The translations under genes were made by a program, and so were the position numbers. This document shows positions 9,035 through 17,435 of a DNA stretch of 64,000 bases, one piece after another. Location of the stretch: contig JABLWZ010000019.1 in NCBI GenBank assembly GCA_013178275.1, positions 62,001 to 126,000 of the forward strand, in the 5' to 3' direction. The stretch's first letter is position 1. Each line of letters begins with the position of its first letter. This DNA comes from Bacillota bacterium. Lineage in GTDB: Bacteria > Bacillota > Ch66 > Ch109. Under the pieces are notes generated by a model. The model saw only the letters and a program-made list of their open reading frames with translations. It was not told the DNA's origin and ran no database searches.

Positions 9035-9725
9035 TGTAACTGTTCTGTGCAAATGCATTATGTGGCGGCGCGCACCGTGACGTATACGATATCCAAAAGG
9101 TAATGCATGAAGTACTGCTGAGGTCGGTTTAAGTTAGTACAGGAATGCACCACCTTCAAACCTAGTCTGCAATAGTGCGGAGGCAGCAGCAGTTGACCTC
9201 GGTACGCGGAAGGGTAGCAGCGAACGGTGCGCTAAGAAAAGATCAGGTTAAAAAGAGAGAAATAGATATAAAGCCAGGGAAAATCAGAGATAACCTGATA
9301 CTTAGAGAAAAACCAGTGTAATGAGTTCAAAGCGTTCCGGGTTCAACTGACTTGGATGGGGAAATTTTAAAGGATTACCTGCTGTAGCTGTAAATAGAAA
9401 AAGGGCTGCAGCAGGGGTCCTGGAATCCCTAAAAACTAGTGGGCAAAGCGGGGATGATGTATTCCTTCTCTATCGGGTCAGGAACCAGACCATTGCCAGA
9501 CTAGTGAAGAAGGTAGGCGTGATGGTTTAACTTAATATCGGCTAGGTAAAACGAAGTAAAAATAATAATCTATATGCTAAGCAGGATATCGACGTCGCGG
9601 AGATTCATTACGCGTTTCGAGGGGCTAGGAGAAATAGAAGTTTAGACTAGAAATGCTTCCAGACGCTAGAAAAAGAGGGCTGTACCCTCTACTCGATCCA
9701 AAATTTTTGAACGGAGGTCGGGTTA
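9035..9725. other. 691-base decayed interval between FeS oxidoreductase and acyl-CoA dehydrogenase pseudogene
   Basis: No intact gene was found. All frames are broken by frequent stops, and base composition is more AT-rich than in the flanking genes. It contains a recombinase-like fragment (9372-9530) and inverted repeats (for example ATCAGGTT/AACCTGAT at 9243 and 9292, and CCTGCTGTAGC/GCTGCAGCAGG near 9378-9415). A short hairpin AGAGGG/CCCTCT at 9674-9690 lies before the SD of the pseudogene. The best reading is relic DNA from an old insertion. A structured RNA is possible, but I saw no promoter-terminator pair to support it. Confidence 0.5.
9372..9530 (+). pseudogene. possible tyrosine recombinase (Xer/integrase-like) remnant
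   Basis: A 52-codon open stretch with no start codon reads ...VNRKRAAAGVLESL...GDDVFLLYR...QTIARLVKKVG and then stops. Spacing and residues recall the part of tyrosine recombinases just before the HxxR box (VPVNRK...DDxFLSxRG...RLVKK). No HxLR or catalytic Tyr segment follows, so at most it is a fragment. The match is by memory of family patterns and is tentative. Confidence 0.3.
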
Positions 9726-10353
9726 TTGGATTTCATTCTCAGCGACGATCACAAATTGCTTAGGTAGACGGTAAGGGATTTTGCCGAAAAGGAAGTGGCA
9801 CCTACCGCAGCAGAACGGGACGAGCACAGCAAATTCGACCGTGAGATCTTTGACAAAATGGGGGCCCTGGGGGCGTACGCGATCGCAAGGTCCCCGCAGC
9901 GAATCTGCTGGGTAAAGAAGGAGAAGGTTTCCGCATCGCCATGCGCATCCTGGACGGCGGGCGCAACGGAATCGCTTCCCAGGCACTGGGTATCGCGCAG
10001 GGTGCCTTCGACTTCGCTTTGGACTACACCAAGACCAGGGTACAGTTTGGCAAACCGATCTTCGCCAACCAGGCGCTCATGGCGATCAAGATCGAAGCCG
10101 CAAGACTCCTGGCCTACCAGGCCGCATGGCTGGAAGGCGCTGGGGAACCCTACGGCAAACAGAGCGCAATGGCCAAGCTGTATGCCGGTGACATCGCTAT
10201 GGAAGTTACCACCGATGCTGTTCAGCTTCTGGGCGGGTAAGGCTATGTAAAGGAGTATCCGGTGGAGCGTATGATGCGCGACGCCAAGATTACTCAGATC
10301 AAGGGACCAACCAGATTCAGCGGATGGTTATCGCTGGTTTCCTGGCTAAGTAA
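9726..10353 (+). pseudogene. acyl-CoA (butyryl-CoA) dehydrogenase pseudogene
   Basis: Remains of an acyl-CoA dehydrogenase with several independent lesions. The TTG start at 9726 has a good SD (GGAGG, 8 bases upstream) and reads MDFILSDDHKLLR. An in-frame TAG follows at 9765, then [32 protein letters not shown]. About 180 codons of the middle domain are then missing. The frame changes and continues as [35 protein letters not shown], up to a second nonsense codon (TAA 10238, where a Tyr codon is expected in LLGGYGYVKEYP). A small indel near 10300 shifts the frame again before GTNQIQRMVIAGFLAK and TAA at 10351. The protein would have oxidised a short acyl-CoA using the EtfAB encoded upstream. 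Another functional copy elsewhere in the genome is expected. Confidence 0.92.
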
Positions 10354-10398
10354 ACAAGAAAAATCGAAATTACAAAAAAAGCTGGGAGGTATATTAGA

Positions 10399-11580
10399 AT
10401 GGCAGACGTGTTTATAGTAAGCGCAGCCCGTACCGCCGTAGGTAGTTTTGGCGGATCCTTGAAAGACGTTCCTTCCAGGACCCTGGGGGCCATCGTTATC
10501 AAAGAAGTTCTGAAGAGGGCAAACGTAGCGCCGGAAATGGTCGACGAAGTGATCATGGGCTGTGTGCTCCAGGGCGGCCTGGGCCAGAACATCGCCCGTC
10601 AGAATCTGATCGACGCTGGCATCCCGGTCAGCGTACCGGCCTACACCGTAAACCGGGTCTGCGGCTCCGGCGTACAGTCGGTCGCCACCGCTGCGATGGG
10701 GATCAAAGCTGGAGACTACGATATCGTGGTCGCCGGCGGTGTCGAGAACATGTCCCAGGGCATCTACTTCAACTCGGGAGCCCGCTGGGGACTCCGCATG
10801 GGCAATGCCCAACTCGTTGACGACATGGTCTTTGACGGCCTGACCGACATCTTCAACAAGTACCACATGGGTATCACCGCCGAGAACCTGGCGGAGAAAT
10901 ACGGCATCACCCGTGAGATGCAGGACCAGATCGCTCTGACCAGCCAGCTGAATGCGGTTGCCGCTATCGCTGCCGGCAAGTTCAAAGAAGAGATCGTTCC
11001 GGTCGAAATCGCTTCCAAGAAGGGCACCGTGGTGTTCGACACCGACGAGTTCCCCAAGGCTGGCGCCACCATGGAAGGTCTTGCCAAGCTGAAACCGGCG
11101 TTTAAGAAAGACGGGACCGTCACCGCTGGCAACGCTTCAGGGATCAACGACAGCGCTTCTGCGGTACTGGTAATGTCCGAAGCCAAGGTCAAAGAACTTG
11201 GCGTCAAGCCGATGGCCCGCATCGTTTCCTACGATGTAGGCGGATGCGATCCTTCCATCATGGGCTACGGCCCGGTTGAAGGGGTCACCAAGGCCCTCAA
11301 GAAGGCCGGCATGAACCTCGGCCAGATCGATCTGATCGAAGCCAACGAAGCTTTCGCGGCTCAGGCTGGGACGGTTGCCAAGGTGCTGGGCTTCAACATG
11401 GACATCGTCAACGTAAACGGCGGCGCGATCGCTATCGGTCACCCGATCGGTGCCAGCGGGAACCGCATCCTCAACACCCTGCTGTACGAAATGCCCAGAA
11501 GGAAAGCCAAGTACGGCCTGGCTACCCTCTGCATCGGCGGCGGGATGGGCATCGCTATGATCGTCGAGAATCTGAGGTAG
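10399..11580 (+). CDS. acetyl-CoA acetyltransferase (thiolase)
   Basis: A 393-residue thiolase of normal length starting at ATG 10399 behind CTGGGAGG. The acyl-accepting Cys is in [12 protein letters not shown] (near residue 88), the catalytic His in [11 protein letters not shown], and the second Cys in [20 protein letters not shown] is also present. It interconverts two acetyl-CoA and acetoacetyl-CoA, the last step of butyrate oxidation or the first of butyrate synthesis. It lies 45 bases after the dehydrogenase pseudogene and survives intact, so the cluster remains partly functional. A long hairpin follows it. Confidence 0.95.
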   Translation: MADVFIVSAARTAVGSFGGSLKDVPSRTLGAIVIKEVLKRANVAPEMVDEVIMGCVLQGGLGQNIARQNLIDAGIPVSVPAYTVNRVCGSGVQSVATAAMGIKAGDYDIVVAGGVENMSQGIYFNSGARWGLRMGNAQLVDDMVFDGLTDIFNKYHMGITAENLAEKYGITREMQDQIALTSQLNAVAAIAAGKFKEEIVPVEIASKKGTVVFDTDEFPKAGATMEGLAKLKPAFKKDGTVTAGNASGINDSASAVLVMSEAKVKELGVKPMARIVSYDVGGCDPSIMGYGPVEGVTKALKKAGMNLGQIDLIEANEAFAAQAGTVAKVLGFNMDIVNVNGGAIAIGHPIGASGNRILNTLLYEMPRRKAKYGLATLCIGGGMGIAMIVENLR

Positions 11581-11616
11581 TATAGATAAAACTTAAGATC
11601 TAAATACTTAGAAAAA

Positions 11617-11667
11617 AGAGAGGGTATTCTCCTGATATGAGGTATCATTGCAGAGGATACCCTCTCT
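11617..11667 (+). terminator. long hairpin after thiolase gene
   Basis: AGAGAGGGTAT and ATACCCTCTCT pair over 11 bp around a 29-base loop that can itself form an alternative GGTATC/GATACC pairing. Only a few Ts follow, so termination is likely but not certain. Confidence 0.65.
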
Positions 11668-11747
11668 TAAAATCATTTAGTACTTGTACCAATCCGTAAT
11701 TATATTTACTATTTATAAAAGACAGGTATTTTGAAGGGGGATGCAAA

Positions 11748-12242
11748 TTGAGGATCGGCGTCTACCCGGGGAGCTTCGATCCGGTAACCAATGGACACCT
11801 GGATATACTGGAGCGTTCGTCCAAGCTGTTTGACCGGGTTGTTGTCGCGGTTATCCACAATCCGCAAAAACGCGGCTTCTTCACTATCGAAGAGCGGGTG
11901 GATATACTGAAGAACATCACCAGCCACAACCCCAAGGTTTCAGTCGACAGCTTCAGCGGCCTGCTGATGGACTACGTTAAAAACCAGGGGGCACAGGCTG
12001 TGATCCGCGGCTTGCGGGCAGTAAGCGATTTTGACTATGAAATGCAGATGGCGCTCATGAACAATAAACTGAGCCCAGAGATAGAAACAATCTTTATCAT
12101 CTCGTGTCCCCAATATATCTACCTTAGCTCTACCAAGATCAAGGAGGTAGCGATCCTGGGAGGTTGCATCCACGGTCTGGTGCCCTCGTTGGTTGAAGAA
12201 AGGCTCAAGGAGAAAATCAAGCTGCTTGGTTCGGGCAGTTAA
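11748..12242 (+). CDS. coaD: pantetheine-phosphate adenylyltransferase
   Basis: A 164-residue nucleotidyltransferase that adenylates 4'-phosphopantetheine, the penultimate step of coenzyme A synthesis. The N-terminal GSFDPVTNGHLDILERS contains the TxxH nucleotide-binding motif. RGLRAVSDFDYEMQMALMN and the SSTKIKE motif near the C terminus complete the family pattern. The start is TTG 11748 behind GGGGG; the ATG at 11741 is out of frame. It stands as a single gene with a good terminator 18 bases downstream. Confidence 0.95.
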   Translation: MRIGVYPGSFDPVTNGHLDILERSSKLFDRVVVAVIHNPQKRGFFTIEERVDILKNITSHNPKVSVDSFSGLLMDYVKNQGAQAVIRGLRAVSDFDYEMQMALMNNKLSPEIETIFIISCPQYIYLSSTKIKEVAILGGCIHGLVPSLVEERLKEKIKLLGSGS

Positions 12243-12259
12243 TCCAGGCATTATTTGAT

Positions 12260-12288
12260 GCGGGCTTGGGGAAGCCCGCTGAATTTTT
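12260..12288 (+). terminator. intrinsic terminator of coaD
   Basis: GCGGGCTT and AAGCCCGC form an 8-bp stem with a GGGG loop, followed by TGAATTTTT. Confidence 0.85.
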
Positions 12289-12310
12289 AATAATATAAAC
12301 CGGGATCACC

Positions 12311-12361
12311 CGATACCGGAGGGCGGATCGTACGATCTGAGTCTATCTGCAACCGGTATCG
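12311..12361. other. nested hairpin in leader of the following membrane-protein gene
   Basis: CGATACCGG (12311-12319) pairs with CCGGTATCG (12353-12361) over 9 bp, and the palindrome GATCGTACGATC (12326-12337) lies inside. It is about 110 bases upstream of the likely start of the next gene, with no T-run. Its role is unknown. Confidence 0.45.
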
Positions 12362-12472
12362 ACAGCAATGCCGTTTCGTTATTATTATGTTAACAATCAT
12401 TTTTACAGCAGGAAAATGTTCCCTTTTGTAGAATTTCAAATGGGTATCATTATTTTGGGGTTGAAGTTACCA

Positions 12473-13114
12473 GTGGAAGAAAAGGCAAGGCCCAGAAGAC
12501 GAAATGTCAGCATCAAGATCGACCAGACCTTAAACTACGATTTCCCGAGGGAAGAAAGAAAAAGACGGGGACCATCGGTTTCGCGCTCATTTTTCTCGGG
12601 CTTGACCCGTGCTATCAAGGCTCCGTTTTCCGCTATCGTAGAGGCCAGCCATTACCGAAAGGAGATTAAGCGGGCCGAGGCGAACTATCAGCGCCGGGAC
12701 CCCTCCCGGCAAGAACCGGTGAAGCTGATAAGCACCGATAACATCTACTGGAAACTGATATACCCCCTGCCGGTCAGTTCAGAACTGGAAAAGATATCTT
12801 CTGACCTGGAAAGGATAAGGTCCCGGCTCAAGGGATTCGACACCGAACAGCTGAGGTACCTGAGAATACACGCCCAAGGCGTGGAAAGCCGCTTCCAGGT
12901 GGTCTGGGCGATTTATGTCATACTCCTGTTCGCGATAGGGCTGTACGGTCACAGCTATATCAACCAGCCCTATTTTCTGGCCTTCTTTCTGCTGTGCCTG
13001 CTGGCGGTGATTGTACTGTTCTATAGATACGTCCGGTCCCGGTTCCTGGTGACCATCGTCAGGGAGGTCATCAACGACATACTGAGCGAGGATAAAAAAA
13101 CTACCGTGCAGTAA
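12473..13114 (+). CDS. hypothetical protein with two C-terminal membrane helices
   Basis: Not recognised. The conserved-looking part is about 213 residues: a basic N-terminal segment (EEKARPRRRNVSIKID, REERKRRGPSVSRS), a charged middle likely to be helical (SSELEKISSDLERIRSRLKGF), and two adjacent membrane helices near the C terminus (FQVVWAIYVILLFAIGLYG and PYFLAFFLLCLLAVIVLFYRYV). The ORF track starts at 12368, but the first 35 codons are AT-rich and look intergenic. GTG 12473 or TTG 12461 are likelier, though neither has a strong SD. The gene lies alone between coaD and tRNA-Leu. Confidence 0.6.
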   Translation: MEEKARPRRRNVSIKIDQTLNYDFPREERKRRGPSVSRSFFSGLTRAIKAPFSAIVEASHYRKEIKRAEANYQRRDPSRQEPVKLISTDNIYWKLIYPLPVSSELEKISSDLERIRSRLKGFDTEQLRYLRIHAQGVESRFQVVWAIYVILLFAIGLYGHSYINQPYFLAFFLLCLLAVIVLFYRYVRSRFLVTIVREVINDILSEDKKTTVQ

Positions 13115-13129
13115 ACATTATCCGGAGTC

Positions 13130-13158
13130 TTGACATCGGAAAGTGTAGCGTTTATACT
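13130..13158 (+). promoter_or_regulatory. sigma-A promoter of tRNA-Leu
   Basis: TTGACA (13130-13135) and TATACT (13153-13158) are separated by 17 bases and end 13 bases before the tRNA. Confidence 0.9.
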
Positions 13159-13171
13159 ATACCTTGTCGAT

Positions 13172-13259
13172 GCGGCAGTGGCGGAATTGGCAGACGCGCT
13201 AGATTCAGGGTCTAGTGATCTTTGGGGTCGTGGGGGTTCAAGTCCCTTCTGCCGCACCA
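13172..13259 (+). tRNA. tRNA-Leu (anticodon CAG)
   Basis: An 88-base type II tRNA. The acceptor stem is GCGGCAG/CTGCCGC with the discriminator A and an encoded CCA end. The anticodon stem CTAGA/TCTAG encloses the loop TTCAGGG, giving CAG. A long variable arm and a GGTTCAAGTCC T-arm follow. It reads CUG leucine codons, which are common in these genes. It has its own promoter and terminator. Confidence 0.97.
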
Positions 13260-13277
13260 ATCAATCTGAAAGACCGA

Positions 13278-13310
13278 GATAGAGCTTGCAAGAAGCTCTA
13301 TCTTATTTTT
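13278..13310 (+). terminator. intrinsic terminator of tRNA-Leu
   Basis: GATAGAGCTT and AAGCTCTATC form a 10-bp stem with a 5-base loop, followed by TTATTTTT. Confidence 0.92.
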
Positions 13311-13403
13311 ATGTAAATATTTCTCTCCTGCCGTGGATTATCTTTTCCGCATAGCGAGCCCTGTTTTCTCAAAAAATACAAGAGTCGAAATAACATCTCA
13401 CCT

Positions 13404-13419
13404 GGAGGATGACCAGATT
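13404..13419 (+). promoter_or_regulatory. ribosome binding site pointing to an ATT start
   Basis: GGAGG at 13404-13408 lies 8 bases before ATT 13417, which is in frame with the carboxypeptidase and begins a perfect signal peptide. No ATG, GTG or TTG is suitably placed. Confidence 0.65.
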
Positions 13420-14502
13420 AAACGCCTTATTCTCGCATTAACAGCAACCATACTGCTTATCGCCTCCCGGCCGGCCGTCGGGGCACCGCTCGTTACAGCG
13501 GATTCCGCTGTACTGATCGAGGCCTCCTCGGGTCAGGTGCTTTATTCGAAGAACGCCTATCAACCCCGTCCACCCGCCAGCACCACCAAGATCCTCACCG
13601 CGCTTATCGCCATCGAGACCTCGGACCCAGAGGAAGAAGTGATGATCGGCAAAAGGCCGACCAAGGTGAGCGGGAGCATTCTGGGAGTACGATACCAGCA
13701 GGTATTCGCGATGGAGGATTTATTGAAGGCGGCGCTTATCATCTCCGCAAACGATGCCTGTCTCGCGATCGGGGAGTATATCGGGGGGGATGAGGAAACC
13801 TTCCTCAGGATGATGAACCTCAAGGCCTTTACCCTCGGAGCGAGAAGCTCCGTTTTTAAAAACACCAACGGGCTTACAAACCCGGGGCATTACTCCAGCG
13901 CCTACGACCTGGCGATGATGGCCCGTTACGCGCTTAACAACCCCTACTTCGCTAATATCGTCAGATCCCCCCGCGAAAGCCTCCGATCCGGGCAGCCTAT
14001 AAACAATACCAACCTCCTGCTGCAGGGATTTCAGGGGGCTGACGGGGTAAAGACCGGGACCACCAATGCCGCCGGGCAGTGTCTGGTGGCTTCAGCTACC
14101 CGAGACGGCCGCCAGCTTATCTCCGTGGTGCTGCACAGCCGCCAAAGGTTTGTCGACTCGGCCCGGCTATTGGAGTACGGCTTTCAGAACTGGTCAGAGG
14201 AGGTAAATCTCCCGGCCGGAGGGGTGGTAGCGGTACTCCCGGTTAAAAACGGCAACCCCAGAACGGTGGAGGTGGTCCTAACCGAGCGGCTGGGGGCATC
14301 GATCCTCAAAAACAGCGGACCGGCCGTCTGCGAGCTGCTGCTCCCACGGAATGAAATCGACCCGCTGCCGGCGGGAAGCCAGGTGGGGGAAGCGGTTCTG
14401 ACCTGCCAGGGCCAGGAACTGCAGCGGGTGAGCCTGGTAACCCGGCAGGGGTCCGTCCCGACTTCCAGATTGCGGAAAATATTATATTGGAAGGATTTTT
14501 AA
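13417..14502 (+). CDS. D-alanyl-D-alanine carboxypeptidase (PBP5/DacF-like)
   Basis: A 361-residue exported serine peptidase of family S11 that trims peptidoglycan stem peptides. The catalytic triad motifs are STTK at residue 55, SAN near 110 and KTGT near 212. A C-terminal PBP5_C-like domain follows (VVAVLPVKNGNPRTVEVV). The N terminus, read from ATT 13417, is MKRLILALTATILLIASRPAVGA, a clean Sec signal peptide behind an ideal SD. The ORF-track GTG at 13333 adds 28 non-signal residues and has no SD, so the AUU start is preferred. Expression in the forespore or mother cell is possible (DacF-type) but not shown by the sequence. Confidence 0.9.
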   Translation: MKRLILALTATILLIASRPAVGAPLVTADSAVLIEASSGQVLYSKNAYQPRPPASTTKILTALIAIETSDPEEEVMIGKRPTKVSGSILGVRYQQVFAMEDLLKAALIISANDACLAIGEYIGGDEETFLRMMNLKAFTLGARSSVFKNTNGLTNPGHYSSAYDLAMMARYALNNPYFANIVRSPRESLRSGQPINNTNLLLQGFQGADGVKTGTTNAAGQCLVASATRDGRQLISVVLHSRQRFVDSARLLEYGFQNWSEEVNLPAGGVVAVLPVKNGNPRTVEVVLTERLGASILKNSGPAVCELLLPRNEIDPLPAGSQVGEAVLTCQGQELQRVSLVTRQGSVPTSRLRKILYWKDF

Positions 14503-14548
14503 GATATTTCGCGAATTAATCCGTGGGAGTTATTAAGGAGGATAATAG

Positions 14549-15805
14549 ATGCTGAATTACCAAAAAGAGGTATTTAACAACGGTATCCGACTGCTGACCG
14601 AGGAGGTTCCGCACGTCAGATCGGTATCCCTGGGCATCTGGGTGCAGGTGGGATCACGCGACGAGGACCCGGAGATCAGCGGCATCTCTCATTTTATCGA
14701 ACACATGCTGTTCAAGGGCACGGAGAAGAGGTCGGCCAAGGACATCGCCGAGTCGCTGGAGGCGGTGGGAGGCCAATTGAACGCTTTTACCACCAAGGAG
14801 TACACCTGTTTTTACATCCGGCTGCTGGACGAGCACCTCGATCTGGGGTTGGATGTCCTCAGCGATATGTTCTTCAACTCGCTTTTCAATCCCAAGGAGA
14901 TAGATACCGAACGCAATGTCGTTTTAGAAGAGATAAAGATGTACGAGGACTCTCCAGATGAGATAATCCACGACCTGTTCGCACGCACCGCCTGGAAGGG
15001 CCATCCCCTGGGCCGGCCGATCCTGGGCAGCGTCGATGCCATCAACGTTATCGATGAGTCAAAGATAAGGGAGTACTTCAGTCGCTATTACTGTCCCAGC
15101 AATACCATCATATCCGCCGCAGGCCGCATCGATCAGGAGATCCTGAATCAAAAGCTGCGCCGCGTCTTTGAGGGCTGGGAGCAGCCCCGGAAACCTAACC
15201 ACTATCATTCCCCGCTGTTTCAAAGCTCGGTCCTGGCTCAAAAAAAGGATACCGAGCAGGTGCAGATCTGTCTGGGGGTACCGGGCCTCAAGCAGAGCGA
15301 TGACCGCATCTACGAGCTGTATGTCCTGAACAATGTTCTGGGAGGCGGGGTCAGTTCCCGTCTGTTTCAGGAGGTGAGGGAGCAGCGCGGCCTTGCGTAC
15401 TCGGTCTACTCCTACCATTCCTCTTATCGGGACAGCGGCCTTTTCTGCGTCTATGCCTGTACCAGCCCGCGCAACCGCGACGAGGTGATCAGGCTGGTGA
15501 TCGATGAGCTGCAGAGCATCAAGACCTCCGGTATCACACCCGAAGAACTGAAACGCAGCCAGGACCAGATCAAGGGCAATATCTACCTGGGGATGGAGAG
15601 CGTCAGCAACCGCATGACCCGCCTGGGCAAGTCCGAAATATACCACGACCGGGTCATCGATCCCGACGAGGTGATCGAAAAGGTGAGCCGGGTAACCCGG
15701 GATCAGGTGACAGCGCTGGCTGAACAGATGATCAGACCTGAGAAGATGGTCCTGACCACCATCGGTCCCGAACAGGCGCCAGCGGTGCTGGAGGACTACT
15801 TTTAG
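14549..15805 (+). CDS. M16 family zinc peptidase (processing-peptidase-like)
   Basis: A 418-residue insulinase-family metallopeptidase. The inverted zinc motif HFIEH is at residues 48-52 in HFIEHMLFKGTEKRSAKDIAE, with the distal glutamate region LEEIKMYEDSPDE. The C-terminal half contains the second M16 domain (GLAYSVYSYHSSYRDSGLF). This matches the Bacillus YmxG/MlpA-type peptidases, which are often found before ylmC/ymxH and dapB/dpaAB, as here. The start is ATG 14549 behind AAGGAGG. Its substrates are unknown. Confidence 0.9.
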   Translation: MLNYQKEVFNNGIRLLTEEVPHVRSVSLGIWVQVGSRDEDPEISGISHFIEHMLFKGTEKRSAKDIAESLEAVGGQLNAFTTKEYTCFYIRLLDEHLDLGLDVLSDMFFNSLFNPKEIDTERNVVLEEIKMYEDSPDEIIHDLFARTAWKGHPLGRPILGSVDAINVIDESKIREYFSRYYCPSNTIISAAGRIDQEILNQKLRRVFEGWEQPRKPNHYHSPLFQSSVLAQKKDTEQVQICLGVPGLKQSDDRIYELYVLNNVLGGGVSSRLFQEVREQRGLAYSVYSYHSSYRDSGLFCVYACTSPRNRDEVIRLVIDELQSIKTSGITPEELKRSQDQIKGNIYLGMESVSNRMTRLGKSEIYHDRVIDPDEVIEKVSRVTRDQVTALAEQMIRPEKMVLTTIGPEQAPAVLEDYF

Positions 15806-15870
15806 CCGCTGGCTGCGGAGGACGGTTTTTTAATCCTGCCGAGCGTTCTTAAAAGAGGGTGGGAAATGTG

Positions 15871-15943
15871 GCATAGACAGCCGGAACGCGGTCGAATAAT
15901 CTGGGGTAACGGCATCCTTTGGATTCGACCGCACAGTCTGTGC
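15871..15943 (+). ncRNA. nested stem-loop in the leader of the Spo0E-like gene
   Basis: GCATAGAC (15871-15878) pairs with GTCTGTGC (15936-15943), and inside it GCGGTCGAAT (15888-15897) pairs perfectly with ATTCGACCGC (15923-15932), leaving a 25-base loop. It lies 68 bases before the ATG of the Spo0E-like gene. It could be a regulatory leader. No known riboswitch core was recognised. Confidence 0.5.
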
Positions 15944-16010
15944 TATCTTGCCGATTCAAAGCGGTAATTTTTTTTTATCCACTGCAATAGGGTTAATTGG
16001 GGGTGGTCGA

Positions 16011-16178
16011 ATGGATCGCAAGGCTCAGTTAGCCAGAGAAATCGAGGCGTTGAGAAAAAAGCTCAACCGCGAAAGCAGTGGGGAAAACCGAAAGTTCTCG
16101 CGAAGCCAGGAATCTCTCAGCTGCAAACTGGACCAGCTTATCGTCGAGTATACCCGGATCAAGGAAGGAAACCGATAA
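16011..16178 (+). CDS. Spo0E-like sporulation regulatory protein
   Basis: A 55-residue protein with an N-terminal helix (KAQLAREIEALRKKLNRES) and the Spo0E signature SCKLDQLIVEYTRIK (SxxLDxLI). Members of this family dephosphorylate Spo0A-P and restrain entry into sporulation; not all short members have been tested. ATG 16011 follows GGGGGTGG. The ORF-track start at 15948 lies in the leader and has no SD. The following gene is another sporulation-associated small gene. Confidence 0.8.
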   Translation: MDRKAQLAREIEALRKKLNRESSGENRKFSRSQESLSCKLDQLIVEYTRIKEGNR

Positions 16179-16207
16179 TTATAATTAGGAAGCTGGGGGT
16201 GATTTCA

Positions 16208-16477
16208 GTGCGGTTGAGCGAACTGGTGGGAAAACAGATTATCAACCTCTATGACGGTGGAAGATTGGGTACGGTGGGTGAATCCGATCTGGTGATCGAC
16301 CTGGAATCGGGACAGATCCGGTCGCTTATCCTCCCAAGCCGGTCCAATCTGGTCAGTTTTTGGGGTGATCAGCAGCAGATGATTATACCCTGGGAAGCGG
16401 TTCGGAAGGTGGGAACCGAGGTAATCATCGTGGACATCGACCAGACCAACCTCAGGAGCCGAAAGCACCTTTTATAG
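16208..16477 (+). CDS. YlmC/YmxH family PRC-barrel sporulation protein
   Basis: An 89-residue single PRC-barrel domain: RLSELVGKQIINLYDGGRLGTVGESDLVIDLESGQIRSLILP, then QMIIPWEAVRKVGTEVIIVDI. YlmC/YmxH proteins occur only in endospore formers; their biochemical role is not known. GTG 16208 is chosen because GGGGGTGA precedes it at proper spacing. GTG 16199 is inside that SD. It sits between the Spo0E-like gene and dapB, the same neighbourhood as ymxH in Bacillus. Confidence 0.85.
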   Translation: MRLSELVGKQIINLYDGGRLGTVGESDLVIDLESGQIRSLILPSRSNLVSFWGDQQQMIIPWEAVRKVGTEVIIVDIDQTNLRSRKHLL

Positions 16478-16552
16478 CAGCCAGGTTGACATGCATCCAC
16501 CATAATACGACAATAGATTAAGCAGCTTGTTCGAAAAGGGAGTGGGGATGCA

Positions 16553-17359
16553 TTGAAAGAGAGAGTCAAGGTGGCAGTGAGCGGTGCCCTGGGGAAGATG
16601 GGCCGGGAGTGTCTGCGGGCGATTATCGGCGATGAACAGCTCGAGCTGGTGGGAGGAATAGACATCCGGGGCAAAGGGGTCGACCTGGGGGTGCTTGCCG
16701 GCGGCACCGAGATCGGACACGCGATCGAGCTGGATCTGGATAACCTCCTGAAGCGGGGCGGCGTACAGGTGCTGGTGGACTTTACCAATCCCCAGTCGGT
16801 TCGCCGCAACATCAAGACTGCGCTGGAAAACCGGGTCTGCACCGTGGTCGGCACTACCGGCCTGACCGAAAGCGATATTCAGGAGATAGGGGCAGCGGCC
16901 GAGAAGAGCCAGGTGGGGGTGTTTATCGCTCCCAATTTTGCTTTAGGGGCGGTCTTGATGATGCGGTTCGCCCAGGAGGCGGCACGCTACTTCCCCAATG
17001 TTGAGATAATAGAGCTTCACCACGACCAAAAACTGGATGCCCCTTCCGGCACCGCGCTCAAGACCGCGGAGATGATCATGCAGAGCCGCGCCGTCTTCCG
17101 TCAGGGGGCGGAGAAGGAATACGAGAAGCTAGCCGGGGCCAGGGGCGCTGATTTCCAGGGGATGAGGGTTCACAGCGTCAGGCTCCCGGGACTGGTGGCG
17201 CACCAGGAGGTGCTCTTCGGCGGCTGGGGACAGACCCTCTCTATCCGACACGATTCTATCAACCGGGAGTCTTTTATGCCCGGTTTGATCCTGGCCATCA
17301 AGCAGGTTACCAGACTGAAGGGACTGGTGGTGGGCCTGGAACAACTGCTTGACCAATGA
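16553..17359 (+). CDS. dapB: 4-hydroxy-tetrahydrodipicolinate reductase
   Basis: A 268-residue enzyme of the lysine/diaminopimelate pathway that reduces the dapA product with NAD(P)H. The nucleotide-binding motif VAVSGALGKMGREC is at the N terminus, VVGTTG and APNFALGAVLM are in the middle, and the substrate motif EIIELHHDQKLDAPSGTA follows. The start is TTG 16553 after GGGAGTGGGG. The next genes make dipicolinate from the same branch, so lysine, cell-wall DAP and spore DPA synthesis are encoded together. Confidence 0.95.
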   Translation: MKERVKVAVSGALGKMGRECLRAIIGDEQLELVGGIDIRGKGVDLGVLAGGTEIGHAIELDLDNLLKRGGVQVLVDFTNPQSVRRNIKTALENRVCTVVGTTGLTESDIQEIGAAAEKSQVGVFIAPNFALGAVLMMRFAQEAARYFPNVEIIELHHDQKLDAPSGTALKTAEMIMQSRAVFRQGAEKEYEKLAGARGADFQGMRVHSVRLPGLVAHQEVLFGGWGQTLSIRHDSINRESFMPGLILAIKQVTRLKGLVVGLEQLLDQ

Positions 17360-17435
17360 TGTTCGCGCCGTACACATTAACATTAATTCCGCCATATACT
17401 ATCACGACTAGGGATAGTTTGGAGGGGGTGGTCTT

